This document shows, one piece after another, positions 48,605 to 56,767 of a stretch of 64,000 nucleotides of DNA (position 1 is its first letter; every line of letters begins with the position of its first letter). The translations under genes were made by a program, and so were the position numbers. The notes under the pieces are model-generated. The model was not told the DNA's origin. It saw only the letters and a program-made list of their open reading frames with translations, and did no database searches. Source of the stretch: Paracoccus sp. S1E-3 (GTDB lineage: Bacteria > Pseudomonadota > Alphaproteobacteria > Rhodobacterales > Rhodobacteraceae); NCBI RefSeq assembly GCF_013868135.1, contig NZ_JACEMU010000016.1:62001-126000 (forward strand). The letters run 5' to 3'.

Positions 48605-48710
48605 GTCGGGACCACCCCAGAAGCTTTGCCACGAAACGCCGGAAGCCCGGCCCCGAAATCAGACCCAGCGCGATCAGCGCCAGAAGGATCAGCAGAACGC
48701 CCTTGATCAT
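48594..48710 (-). CDS. 38-residue single-helix membrane protein
   Basis: A short frame begins with ATG at 48710, overlapping the S49 peptidase stop (ATGA), and ends at 48594, overlapping the exchanger start by 11 bases. It reads [18 protein letters not shown], then a basic tail (FRRFVAKLLGWSRRDR). That gives one membrane helix with a positive cytoplasmic end. The precise overlaps on both sides and the amphipathic composition argue for a real gene. Function is unknown. Confidence 0.75.
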   Translation of the reverse strand: MIKGVLLILLALIALGLISGPGFRRFVAKLLGWSRRDR

Positions 48711-49513
48711 GCGCCGAAACGCTGGAAGGCGGCGCGCTCCTCTACCGCCGCCAGGGCGTCCCCGGTCAGCGCGCCCGCCGACAGGCCGAGGCGGCGCAGC
48801 AAGGACGTACGGGCGCCGAAGCTCTGGAAGCGGATCTTGTCGCCGTAAAGCGCCCGCATTTTCGGCGCCAGATGGGCGATGCCGTCGATCAGCCCCAGCT
48901 CCTGCCCGCGCGCGGCCAGCCAGAACTCGCCGCTGAACGTCTCATCGCCGCCCGTCAGACGGCTGCCGCGCCGGGTTTTCACCTGCGCGATGAAAATGCG
49001 GTGCATCTCGTCCAGCAGGGTTTTGAGGCGGGCGACGTCTTCGGGGTTTTCGGGGCGGAACATGTCCAGCTGCGATTTCGACCGCCCGGCCGTATAGACG
49101 CGGCGCTCGATACCGTGCCGGGCGATGAATTCGGGCAGCCCGAACCCGGCCGAAATCACCCCGATCGAGCCAACCACCGAACAGTCATCCGCCCAGATCT
49201 TGTCGGCAGCCGTCGCCAGCCAATAGCCGCCCGAGGCTGCGACATCTTCGACAAAGGCGTGGACGGGAATGTCGTGCTTGTCGGCGAGCCGCCGGATCCG
49301 CGCCGCGATCAGCGAGGATTGCACCGGCGAGCCGCCGGGCGAGTTGATCGCCAGTGCCACCGCCACCGGCTTACCCTTTGTAAAGGCGCGTTCCAGCACC
49401 GGCGCCAGGGCAGCATCGTTCAGCCCCCCCGCCCCGCGGCCGGAGATACCGATGGCGCCCTGCAGGCGGACGACGCTGACGCGCGGCGCGCGGTTCAAAA
49501 ATGGAATTCTCAT
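48707..49513 (-). CDS. S49-family serine peptidase (SppA/SohB type)
   Basis: The product is 268 residues, a single S49 domain. The catalytic serine is in [12 protein letters not shown], and the lysine of the Ser-Lys dyad is in RSKSQLDMF. The motif [12 protein letters not shown] forms the substrate groove. Such enzymes digest cleaved signal peptides or membrane fragments. A clear signal anchor is missing from the ATG at 49513, so membrane attachment is uncertain. It diverges from accA across about 100 bases and starts the leftward four-gene chain. Confidence 0.92.
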   Translation of the reverse strand: MRIPFLNRAPRVSVVRLQGAIGISGRGAGGLNDAALAPVLERAFTKGKPVAVALAINSPGGSPVQSSLIAARIRRLADKHDIPVHAFVEDVAASGGYWLATAADKIWADDCSVVGSIGVISAGFGLPEFIARHGIERRVYTAGRSKSQLDMFRPENPEDVARLKTLLDEMHRIFIAQVKTRRGSRLTGGDETFSGEFWLAARGQELGLIDGIAHLAPKMRALYGDKIRFQSFGARTSLLRRLGLSAGALTGDALAAVEERAAFQRFGA

Positions 49514-49614
49514 GCCCGACAAATAAGGGCGCGCGCGGGGCCGGGCAAGCGTGCCGCGTTGCAATCTGTTACAACCCGCCGCATATAAAGGGCCGACACG
49601 ACGAGGGAGCCCGG

Positions 49615-50571
49615 ATGACCTATCTCGATTTCGAAAAGCCGCTGGCCGATATCGAAGGCAAAGCTGAAGAATTGCGCGCCATGGGCCAGAAAGGCGAAGG
49701 CGTGGATGTCGAGAAAGAGGCCGCCGCGCTCGACAAGAAGGCCGGCGCCCTGCTGAAAGAGCTCTACGGCAACCTCGACGCCTGGCGGAAAACCCAGGTG
49801 GCCCGCCACCCGGAACGGCCGCACTGCCGCGACTATATCGATGCGCTGTTCACCGAATACACACCACTTGCCGGCGACCGCGCCTTTGGCGACGACCACG
49901 CGGTGATGGGCGGGCTTGCACGCTTCAACGACACGCCCTGCGTGGTAATCGGCCATGAAAAGGGCAATGATACCAAGTCGCGCATCACCCATAATTTCGG
50001 CATGGCCCGGCCCGAGGGGTATCGCAAGGCAATCCGGCTGATGGACTTGGCCAACCGTTTCAACCTGCCGGTAATCACACTGGTGGACACCCCCGGCGCC
50101 TATCCCGGCAAGGGCGCCGAGGAACGCGGCCAAAGCGAAGCCATCGCCCGCTCGACCGAGAAATGCCTGCAGATCGGCGTGCCGCTGGTCTCGGTCATCA
50201 TCGGCGAGGGCGGATCGGGCGGCGCGGTGGCCTTTGCAACCGCCAACCGCATCATCATGCTGGAACATTCGATCTATTCGGTGATATCGCCCGAAGGCTG
50301 CGCCTCGATCCTGTGGAAGGATGCCGAGAAGATGCGCGAGGCCGCCGAGGCGCTGCGCCTGACCGCGCAGGATCTGAAGAAGCTGGGGGTGATCGACACC
50401 ATCGTGCCCGAACCGCTTGGCGGCGCGCAGCGCGACCCCAGGGCGGCGATGGACGCCGTGGGCAAGCAGATCGCGGCCTCGTTGAAGGAGTTGTCGGGCA
50501 AAAGCGGACCCGAACTGATCAGGGACCGCCGGCAGAAGTTTCTGGACATGGGCAAGAAGGGTCTGGGCTGA
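49615..50571 (+). CDS. accA: Acetyl-CoA carboxylase carboxyltransferase subunit alpha
   Basis: AccA and AccD transfer the carboxyl group from biotin to acetyl-CoA in the first step of fatty acid synthesis. The product is 318 residues. The opening [19 protein letters not shown], the block [16 protein letters not shown] and the oxyanion segments [12 protein letters not shown] and [13 protein letters not shown] are diagnostic. The ATG at 49615 has GAGGGAG upstream. A GC-rich hairpin follows the gene. Confidence 0.97.
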   Translation: MTYLDFEKPLADIEGKAEELRAMGQKGEGVDVEKEAAALDKKAGALLKELYGNLDAWRKTQVARHPERPHCRDYIDALFTEYTPLAGDRAFGDDHAVMGGLARFNDTPCVVIGHEKGNDTKSRITHNFGMARPEGYRKAIRLMDLANRFNLPVITLVDTPGAYPGKGAEERGQSEAIARSTEKCLQIGVPLVSVIIGEGGSGGAVAFATANRIIMLEHSIYSVISPEGCASILWKDAEKMREAAEALRLTAQDLKKLGVIDTIVPEPLGGAQRDPRAAMDAVGKQIAASLKELSGKSGPELIRDRRQKFLDMGKKGLG

Positions 50572-50598
50572 CCGTCCGTCCTACCGACAGGATTTCAG

Positions 50599-50623
50599 CG
50601 GCCGGCGCCCATGGTGCCGGCCG
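50599..50623. terminator. GC-rich hairpin between convergent accA and lipoprotein genes
   Basis: An 8-base stem (CGGCCGGC and GCCGGCCG) with a nine-base loop lies 27 bases after the accA stop and 13 bases from the stop of the convergent lipoprotein gene. There is no strong T-run on either strand, so it may be a weak terminator for both. Confidence 0.45.
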
Positions 50624-50636
50624 TTCGCATTGCCGC

Positions 50637-50924
50637 CTAACGGCAGGTGAAGACGATGTGGCGGGTGGGGGCGCGGCGGCTGTTCACCGGCGCGGGCTGG
50701 ACGCGGTTTTCCTTGACGTTCGAGCCTTCGGGGCAGACCTGAGCCGCCGCGCGTTCGCATCCCGACAGGTCGCGCGCGTCGCAGGAGGTCGCGTAATGCG
50801 CCTTGCCGGTCGTCGGGCCCATCCGTTCATGACTGATCCGCACGGTCCCGCCGCCGGTCGCGGTTTCAGCGCAACCTGCAAGCACCAGAGGCAGCGCCAC
50901 TATCACCAGCCATTTCATCGCCAT
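50637..50924 (-). CDS. Small putative lipoprotein
   Basis: The product is about 95 residues. A short hydrophobic signal ends in the lipobox LAGC (LPLVLAGCAET), so the mature protein should be lipid-anchored at that cysteine. The mature part has three more cysteines near the middle (TSCDARDLSGCERAAAQVC) and one next to the C-terminus (FTCR). The ATG at 50924 has GAGG at good spacing. The family is not recognised. It converges with accA. Confidence 0.85.
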   Translation of the reverse strand: MAMKWLVIVALPLVLAGCAETATGGGTVRISHERMGPTTGKAHYATSCDARDLSGCERAAAQVCPEGSNVKENRVQPAPVNSRRAPTRHIVFTCR

Positions 50925-51060
50925 TCGCACCCTCGTCTGCGTGTTCCGGCCAATCTACAGCCTTCCCGGCAGGATGATAGGGCCGGCGCGCCGCTTCGCC
51001 TTGCCAACTGGGCGCTTCCTGACTAGATAGGCCCGTCCGCATTCTAAAAAGGCCCGTGTC

Positions 51061-51498
51061 TTGGAAAACGTTGTCCTGACCGTCCATCTGATCCTTGCGC
51101 TGCTGCTGATCGGCGTCGTGCTTCTGCAACGCTCCGAGGGCGGCGGTCTGGGCATGGGCGGCGGTGGCGGCGGTGGCGTCATGACCGGCCGTCAGGCCGC
51201 CAATGCGCTGTCCAGACTGACCTGGATTCTGGCGGCAGGCTTTCTGTGCACCTCGCTGACGCTGACCATCATCGCCTCGCGCAATGCGACCGGTGCTTCG
51301 GTTCTGGACCAGTTGGGCGTGAACGCGCCCGCGCCCAGCACCGACGGCACGCCGCAGCTTCCGGCCTATACCCCGCCGCCCGGCGTGGGCCAGCCGATCG
51401 CCCCGCCCGCGCCCGAGGCCGCCGCACCGGCGACCACCACGCCCACGGAAACGACGCCCGCGGCCCCTGCGCCCGTCACGCCGCCTGCGGCAAACTAA
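51061..51498 (+). CDS. secG: Preprotein translocase subunit SecG
   Basis: SecG assists SecYE and SecA in protein export. The product is 145 residues with two helices (about 5-22 and 55-76) and the glycine-rich cytoplasmic loop LQRSEGGGLGMGGG, typical of SecG. The C-terminus extends in a Pro/Ala/Thr-rich tail of about 60 residues, longer than in most bacteria but common in alphaproteobacteria. The start appears to be TTG at 51061, giving MENVVLTVHLILAL, with AAGG upstream. pyrG follows, a conserved pairing. Confidence 0.93.
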   Translation: MENVVLTVHLILALLLIGVVLLQRSEGGGLGMGGGGGGGVMTGRQAANALSRLTWILAAGFLCTSLTLTIIASRNATGASVLDQLGVNAPAPSTDGTPQLPAYTPPPGVGQPIAPPAPEAAAPATTTPTETTPAAPAPVTPPAAN

Positions 51499-51645
51499 GC
51501 CCAATACCTAGCGGGCGCGTGCTTTCGCGCCCACGACAACTTGCGGTCCGCATTGCGGCCACGGGATAAATCGGTTATTTCTTTCCTCCCGTGAACGGCG
51601 CTTTCGCGACCGCACCAATCATTGATTCGATTCACGGGGAACCGC

Positions 51646-53292
51646 ATGGCACGTTACATTTTCATTACCGGCGGTGTTGTGTCCTCGCTTGGCAAAGGCC
51701 TTGCCTCGGCGGCCCTTGGGGCGTTGCTGCAAGCGCGCGGCTATACCGTGCGGCTGCGCAAGCTGGACCCCTATCTGAACGTCGATCCGGGCACGATGTC
51801 GCCCTTTGAACATGGCGAGGTTTTCGTCACCGACGATGGGGCAGAAACCGATCTCGATCTGGGCCATTACGAGCGCTTCACCGGGGTATCCGCGCGCCAG
51901 ACCGATTCGATTTCCTCGGGCCGGATCTATTCCAACGTGCTGGAGAAAGAGCGCCGCGGCGAATATCTGGGCAAGACCATTCAGGTCATTCCGCATGTCA
52001 CCAATGAAATCAAGGACTTCCTGTCCATCGGCACGGATGAGGTCGATTTCATGCTGTGCGAGATCGGGGGCACCGTCGGCGATATCGAGGGCCTGCCCTT
52101 CTTCGAAGCCATCCGCCAGTTCATCCACGAGCGTCCGCGCGGCGAGTGCATCCTGATGCACCTGACGCTGCTGCCCTATCTGGCCGCCTCGGGCGAACTG
52201 AAGACCAAGCCAACCCAGCACAGCGTCAAGGAACTGCAGTCCATCGGCCTCGCCCCCGATGTGCTGGTCTGCCGCAGCGAACATCCGATCCCGGAAAAGG
52301 AGCGCGCCAAGATCGCGCTGTTCTGCAACGTCCGCCCCGATGCCGTGATCCCCGCCTATGATCTGAAGTCGATATATGAAGCGCCGCTCGCCTATCACCG
52401 CGCAGGGCTGGATCAGGCGGTGTTGAACGCCTTCCAGATCAGCCCCGCCCCGCGCCCCGACCTGTCGCGTTGGGAAGACGTGATGGATCGGCTGACCCAC
52501 ACCGATGGCGAGGTAAAGGTCGCCATCGTCGGCAAATACACACAGCTGGGCGACGCCTATAAATCCATCGCCGAGGCGCTGACCCATGGCGGCATGGCCA
52601 ACCGCGTCCGCGTCAAGGCCGACTGGATCGCCGCCGAGGATATCGAGGCCAAGGACGGCAGCCATCTGCTGGACGGCTATCACGGCATCATCGTGCCGGG
52701 CGGCTTCGGCGAACGCGGCACCGAAGGGATGATCACCGCCGCCAGATATGCCCGCGAAAAGAACGTCCCCTATCTGGGCATCTGTCTGGGCATGCAGATG
52801 GCGGTGATCGAGGCGGCGCGGAACCTCGCCGGCATCGAGGATGCCGGCTCCGAGGAATTCGACCACGAAGCGGGCGAAAACCGCTTCACGCCGGTGGTCT
52901 ATCACCTGAAGGAATGGGTCCAGGGCAACTACAAGGTCCAACGCTCGCTCGCCGATGACAAGGGCGGTACCATGCGGCTCGGCGCCTATACTGCGGTGCT
53001 GAAGCCCGATTCGAAGATCTCGGAAATCTATGACGGCGCGACCGAGATCGAGGACCGGCACCGTCACCGCTACGAGGTCGACAGCCAGTATATCCCCCAG
53101 CTGGAGGAAGCCGGCCTGTCCTTTGCGGGCATGTCTCCCGATGGCAAGCTGCCCGAGGCGATCGAATATCCGAACCACCGCTGGTTCATCGGCGTGCAGG
53201 CCCATCCCGAACTGAAATCCAAACCGTTCGAGCCCGCCCCCCTGTTCGACGGCTTCATTGAAGCCGCCAAGGAAGGGGCGCGGCTGGTCTGA
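51646..53292 (+). CDS. pyrG: CTP synthase
   Basis: This enzyme aminates UTP to CTP using glutamine and ATP. The product is 548 residues. The synthetase domain opens with [20 protein letters not shown] (P-loop). The class I glutamine amidotransferase domain has the oxyanion loop [10 protein letters not shown], the nucleophile in [11 protein letters not shown] and the His-Glu pair in [10 protein letters not shown]. The ATG at 51646 has GGGGA upstream. A terminator follows. Confidence 0.98.
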   Translation: MARYIFITGGVVSSLGKGLASAALGALLQARGYTVRLRKLDPYLNVDPGTMSPFEHGEVFVTDDGAETDLDLGHYERFTGVSARQTDSISSGRIYSNVLEKERRGEYLGKTIQVIPHVTNEIKDFLSIGTDEVDFMLCEIGGTVGDIEGLPFFEAIRQFIHERPRGECILMHLTLLPYLAASGELKTKPTQHSVKELQSIGLAPDVLVCRSEHPIPEKERAKIALFCNVRPDAVIPAYDLKSIYEAPLAYHRAGLDQAVLNAFQISPAPRPDLSRWEDVMDRLTHTDGEVKVAIVGKYTQLGDAYKSIAEALTHGGMANRVRVKADWIAAEDIEAKDGSHLLDGYHGIIVPGGFGERGTEGMITAARYAREKNVPYLGICLGMQMAVIEAARNLAGIEDAGSEEFDHEAGENRFTPVVYHLKEWVQGNYKVQRSLADDKGGTMRLGAYTAVLKPDSKISEIYDGATEIEDRHRHRYEVDSQYIPQLEEAGLSFAGMSPDGKLPEAIEYPNHRWFIGVQAHPELKSKPFEPAPLFDGFIEAAKEGARLV

Positions 53293-53313
53293 TCCGTCGC
53301 GAAATTGCATGGC

Positions 53314-53348
53314 AAGGGCGGCCCCGCACATCGGGAGCCGCCCTTTTC
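53314..53348 (+). terminator. Rho-independent terminator after pyrG
   Basis: A stem AAGGGCGGC paired with GCCGCCCTT, extended inside by a shorter CCC/GGG pairing, starts 22 bases after the pyrG stop and leads into TTTTCTTT. Confidence 0.88.
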
Positions 53349-53706
53349 TTTGGCGAGAATAGCGCAGCGGGGGTGATGCGCATCCTGCGCTGCGGCAGCC
53401 AAGCTTCTTTCAGCAGCGCCGGGCCCGGTATCCCGATCAGTCGCGCCCCTTACATCGGGATTTACGCATATTCAGCAGTTGGTTCCGAGACCTGGCGACG
53501 TTACCGCAAGGCCGCGCGCACCTCAGCCCCCCGATCTGGCACCTGCGGCAGACGCGCGCGCGGTCAGCGGGCGTCGCGCCTTTATGTCACTGACACGATG
53601 CGGCCATATGACACTTTCCGATTAAATTGACTGAAATGCTTGGTTATGATCTATACCTCACCTTGAAACCTGCCGGGCGATTGCCCCGCCCTGATCTGAG
53701 GATACC
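53349..53706. promoter_or_regulatory. Upstream region of the iron-uptake operon
   Basis: These 358 bases lie between the pyrG terminator and the EfeO/imelysin-like gene. Codon use is not coding-like. The last 130 bases are AT-richer. TATGTCACT (53583) and TATGACACT (53607) form a near-perfect direct repeat 24 bases apart. TTGACT (53627) is a possible -35 element; TATACC (53652) would be a -10 element at a rather long 19-base spacing. I see no perfect Irr or Fur-type box. Confidence 0.4.
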
Positions 53707-54741
53707 ATGCGTCTCATCATCGCCCTGACCGCCTCGACCCTGCTCGCCACCGCCGCCTTCGCCGAAACCGAGGCCGAAGGGCTGGCCAAGGTGAAGGCCT
53801 TCACGCTGGAACATAACGACGCGCTGATCGCCGAGGCCGAGAAGATGCAGGCCGCAGCCACCGCCTATAACGACCTCATCAAAGCGCATAACGGCGATTA
53901 CGCCGCCGCCTGGGCGGCCGAGCCCGCCAAACTGGCCGAGGCCGTGAACACGCTGCGCGCACAGTGGCTGGCGGCCTCGAACCAGTATGAGACCATCGAA
54001 GGCATCGTGGCGGGCATACCCTCGACGGCGAAATACGACCTCATCCTCGACGCCGGCAATCCGGGCACCGAGGCTGAGGATGTCGCCGAATATGACCTGA
54101 CGCTACCCGATGGCACCGTGCTGAAGCAGCCGGGCAGCCTGTTCCACATCATCACCGAACCGCTGTTCTGGGGCACCGACAAGGATCATGTGAAGCTGCA
54201 GGCCGATCTCAACGGCAATGGCGCCGCGGATCCGGGCGAGGTGCTGTTCGATGCCAATCTGGCGCTTGGCGCGGCCACCGGCATGGTCGACTGGTCCAAG
54301 GCGCTGCGCAGCGACATGGCCGCTTGGGAGCCTAACCGCGACGACGCCTTCACCGCGGTGGTCACCATGACCCCGACCGTCGGCGATTACTTCGGCGAGT
54401 GGAAGGAATCGCAGTTACTCGGCGGCGAGGGCGCCTCTTTCGTCGCCCAAAGCCGTCTGATCGACGTGCTGGGCATCATGGGCGGCTGTCAGCGGATGTA
54501 TGTCTCGGCGGTCTCACCGGTGGTGGCGCCGCAGGACGCCGCGCTGGATTCCGCGATCACCAATGATTTCAACGAATTGATCACACTGGTCACCGAAACC
54601 CGCGAGCGCGAGGCGGCAGGCGAGAAATTCTCGGCCGAGGAAGCCGATGCGCTTGGCAACGAGGCGCAGGACATCGCCGAACGGATTGTCGCGCAGGTGC
54701 TGCAGGCGGCCGCCAAGAACGGGGTCCAGATCAAGGGCTAA
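53707..54741 (+). CDS. EfeO/imelysin-like periplasmic protein
   Basis: The product is 344 residues with a signal peptide (cleavage near TAAFA-ET). The all-helical layout with SNQYETIEGIVAGIPSTAKY and SLFHIITEPLFWGTD resembles the imelysin/EfeO (M75) family, whose members bind iron in periplasmic uptake systems. The usual HxxE pair appears here as HxxxE (HIITE). Residues about 173-184 form a textbook EF-hand-like loop, DLNGNGAADPGE, suggesting bound calcium. It leads the operon with the cytochromes and the FTR1 permease, so a role in iron capture or delivery is likely. Peptidase activity is not expected. Confidence 0.72.
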   Translation: MRLIIALTASTLLATAAFAETEAEGLAKVKAFTLEHNDALIAEAEKMQAAATAYNDLIKAHNGDYAAAWAAEPAKLAEAVNTLRAQWLAASNQYETIEGIVAGIPSTAKYDLILDAGNPGTEAEDVAEYDLTLPDGTVLKQPGSLFHIITEPLFWGTDKDHVKLQADLNGNGAADPGEVLFDANLALGAATGMVDWSKALRSDMAAWEPNRDDAFTAVVTMTPTVGDYFGEWKESQLLGGEGASFVAQSRLIDVLGIMGGCQRMYVSAVSPVVAPQDAALDSAITNDFNELITLVTETREREAAGEKFSAEEADALGNEAQDIAERIVAQVLQAAAKNGVQIKG

Positions 54742-54746
54742 GCCAG

Positions 54747-55229
54747 ATGAGGGGACCAGCCACAAGCCATCCCGCCCCGATTGCCAGGCCCTTCCCCCGC
54801 CCACGCGGGGGGACAGCGCGTTCGGCCGTCCAGAGCATCGCCTTTGCGGCACTGTTCGTCACCGGGCTGGACCTGTGGCTGACGGGGCAACAGCGGCTGA
54901 TGCTATGGGCGCATGTGCTGATCGGGCTGGCGCTGCTGGTCATGCTGGCCCCGTGGCTGGCCCGGCATATCCCCACCGGGCTTGGCCATAGCCAGCGCAG
55001 CGGCTTCACCATCCTGTCATGGGCGCTGCTGGTCTGCTGGCTGGCGCTGCTGGGCAGCGGGCTGTTCATGGCGCTGCCTGCCGGTCTGTGGCTGGCGGGC
55101 GTGGTCTGGTTTCCGCAACGCGCCGTGACAGAAACGCTGTCGCTGGTCCATTTCTGGTCCGCGTGGCTGGCCATGGGAGGCCTGTTCCTGCATCTGACCC
55201 TGCGGCACTGGGGACGGCCATGGGGCTGA
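54747..55229 (+). CDS. Four-helix cytochrome b561-like membrane protein
   Basis: The product is 160 residues with four helices (about 27-48, 51-72, 86-110 and 130-152). Histidines lie where a diheme cytochrome b needs them: H56 and H74 on helix 2, and H135, H149 and H154 on helix 4. This suggests two b-hemes spanning the membrane, as in b561-type quinone-linked proteins. I infer electron exchange between the quinone pool and the adjacent pentaheme cytochrome. The gene starts 5 bases after the imelysin-like gene and overlaps the pentaheme gene by 10 bases. No Pfam identity can be confirmed by eye. Confidence 0.65.
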   Translation: MRGPATSHPAPIARPFPRPRGGTARSAVQSIAFAALFVTGLDLWLTGQQRLMLWAHVLIGLALLVMLAPWLARHIPTGLGHSQRSGFTILSWALLVCWLALLGSGLFMALPAGLWLAGVVWFPQRAVTETLSLVHFWSAWLAMGGLFLHLTLRHWGRPWG

Positions 55230-56767
55230 AATCGCAGGCCCGCTATCACGCGCGGCCGCTGCTGCTGGGGGCGGCGATCGCCGTGGTCGCAACTATCGGC
55301 ATTGCTGCATGGCTGCCCCGCGCCGCACCCGTGGGCGTGGCCCTGTCCGACATCCCCTTCTACCGGATGCCCTTCGGCCCCGCCGAGGACGGCACCGACC
55401 GGCCCTTCTGGCCCTCGCGGCTGGAAAGCCATAGCGGGCTGTTCAGCGACCCGGCGCGGCTGCCTTCATCCGCCGAATGCGCGGGCTGCCACGCGCAGGA
55501 ATTTCGGGAATGGGCGGGATCGCTGCACGCCATCGCCGATCGTGACCTGATCTATGACGCCACGGTCGAGGCCAATGTCGATATCGTCAAGAAGAAACCC
55601 GAACAGGAGCGCTTCTGCGAGGGCTGCCACGCCCCGGCCGAGATGCTGACCGGCCGCATCAACCGGTTCATTTCCGTCCCGCCCGCCGACGCGACAACCG
55701 AAGGCGTGGCCTGCATCACCTGCCACACGGCCACCGCCGCGGACCCCGAGGCCGGCAACGGCGCCATCACGCTGGCCTATGACCGCGCCGAGACCGAACG
55801 CGACACCCCCCAGGGCGCCGCCCTGCTGGCCGATCCACGCGCCCATCTGGCCGCCTTCGCCGCGCCCGACACCGTTGCGCTGATGAAAAGCGCAAACCTG
55901 TGCGGCGCCTGCCATACCGAGATCTATGACCGGAACATGACCCCGGCCGAGACCCCGCAGGTGGTGCAATCGACCTTCGCCGAATGGAAGGACAGCTGGT
56001 ATGCACAGAACGGCGTGACCTGTCAGGACTGCCACATGGCCGCCGATCCGGCGGCGCAGGTGATGGCGCTGCGGCAAGGCAAGCTGGTCAAGCCGGCGAA
56101 ATACGCGCACCGCTTCGTGGGCGCCAACCATGTGATGACCGATACCGCCATGGGCGATGCGCTGACCGTGCTGCGCGGCGGCCTGCTGCCCGGCACCGAT
56201 GCGGCCCTGACCAGGGCAACACTGGAGGAGCAGGCCCGACAGACCGCCGCTTTCCTGCGCACCGCCGCGGGGCTGGAGCTGCGCGGGATCTCCCGCGATG
56301 CCTCGGGACTGAAACTGGATATCGCGGTGCAGAACCTCGGCGCCGGGCACAACCTGCCCACCGGCGTGAACGACCAGAAACATATCTGGCTGGAGGTCGT
56401 GGTGACCGACAGCACCGGGGCCGAGGTCTTCCGGTCCGGCGGCGCCGCCGAGCGACTGGGGGTCGAGGATCCTGAGGCGGTGACCTGGATCGAGCATTTT
56501 CTGGACAACAAAGGCCGCCGGCTGACCGATCACCTGACCTTCGCCACCGCCAAGGTCGTCTGGATGCGCCGCCCGATCCCCCCCAAAGGCGAGGATGTCG
56601 TCCGCTATGACCTGCCGCCTGCGAAAGGCCCGCTGCACCTGACCGCGCGGCTCAATTACAAGGTCGCCCTGCCGGAGCTGATCTTTACCAACCTGCGGCG
56701 CGAATTGCCGCTGCCCTCCTTCACCCTGGCCGAGCTGTCGGCCGATTTGCCGGATGTCCCGCTGTGA
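55220..56767 (+). CDS. Membrane-anchored pentaheme cytochrome c (c554-like)
   Basis: The product is 515 residues. One N-terminal helix (about 14-32) should act as an uncleaved anchor. Five CXXCH motifs follow: CAGCH (87-91), CEGCH (133-137), CITCH (165-169), CGACH (228-232) and CQDCH (268-272). Residues about 330-500 have no heme motif and look like a beta-rich domain (VQNLGAGHNLPTGVNDQ). The spacing resembles cytochrome c554/NrfB-type multiheme proteins. With its gene neighbours it probably carries electrons to or from iron at the FTR1 permease. The ATG overlaps the cytochrome b stop; the FTR1 GTG overlaps its own stop. Confidence 0.88.
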   Translation: MGLKSQARYHARPLLLGAAIAVVATIGIAAWLPRAAPVGVALSDIPFYRMPFGPAEDGTDRPFWPSRLESHSGLFSDPARLPSSAECAGCHAQEFREWAGSLHAIADRDLIYDATVEANVDIVKKKPEQERFCEGCHAPAEMLTGRINRFISVPPADATTEGVACITCHTATAADPEAGNGAITLAYDRAETERDTPQGAALLADPRAHLAAFAAPDTVALMKSANLCGACHTEIYDRNMTPAETPQVVQSTFAEWKDSWYAQNGVTCQDCHMAADPAAQVMALRQGKLVKPAKYAHRFVGANHVMTDTAMGDALTVLRGGLLPGTDAALTRATLEEQARQTAAFLRTAAGLELRGISRDASGLKLDIAVQNLGAGHNLPTGVNDQKHIWLEVVVTDSTGAEVFRSGGAAERLGVEDPEAVTWIEHFLDNKGRRLTDHLTFATAKVVWMRRPIPPKGEDVVRYDLPPAKGPLHLTARLNYKVALPELIFTNLRRELPLPSFTLAELSADLPDVPL

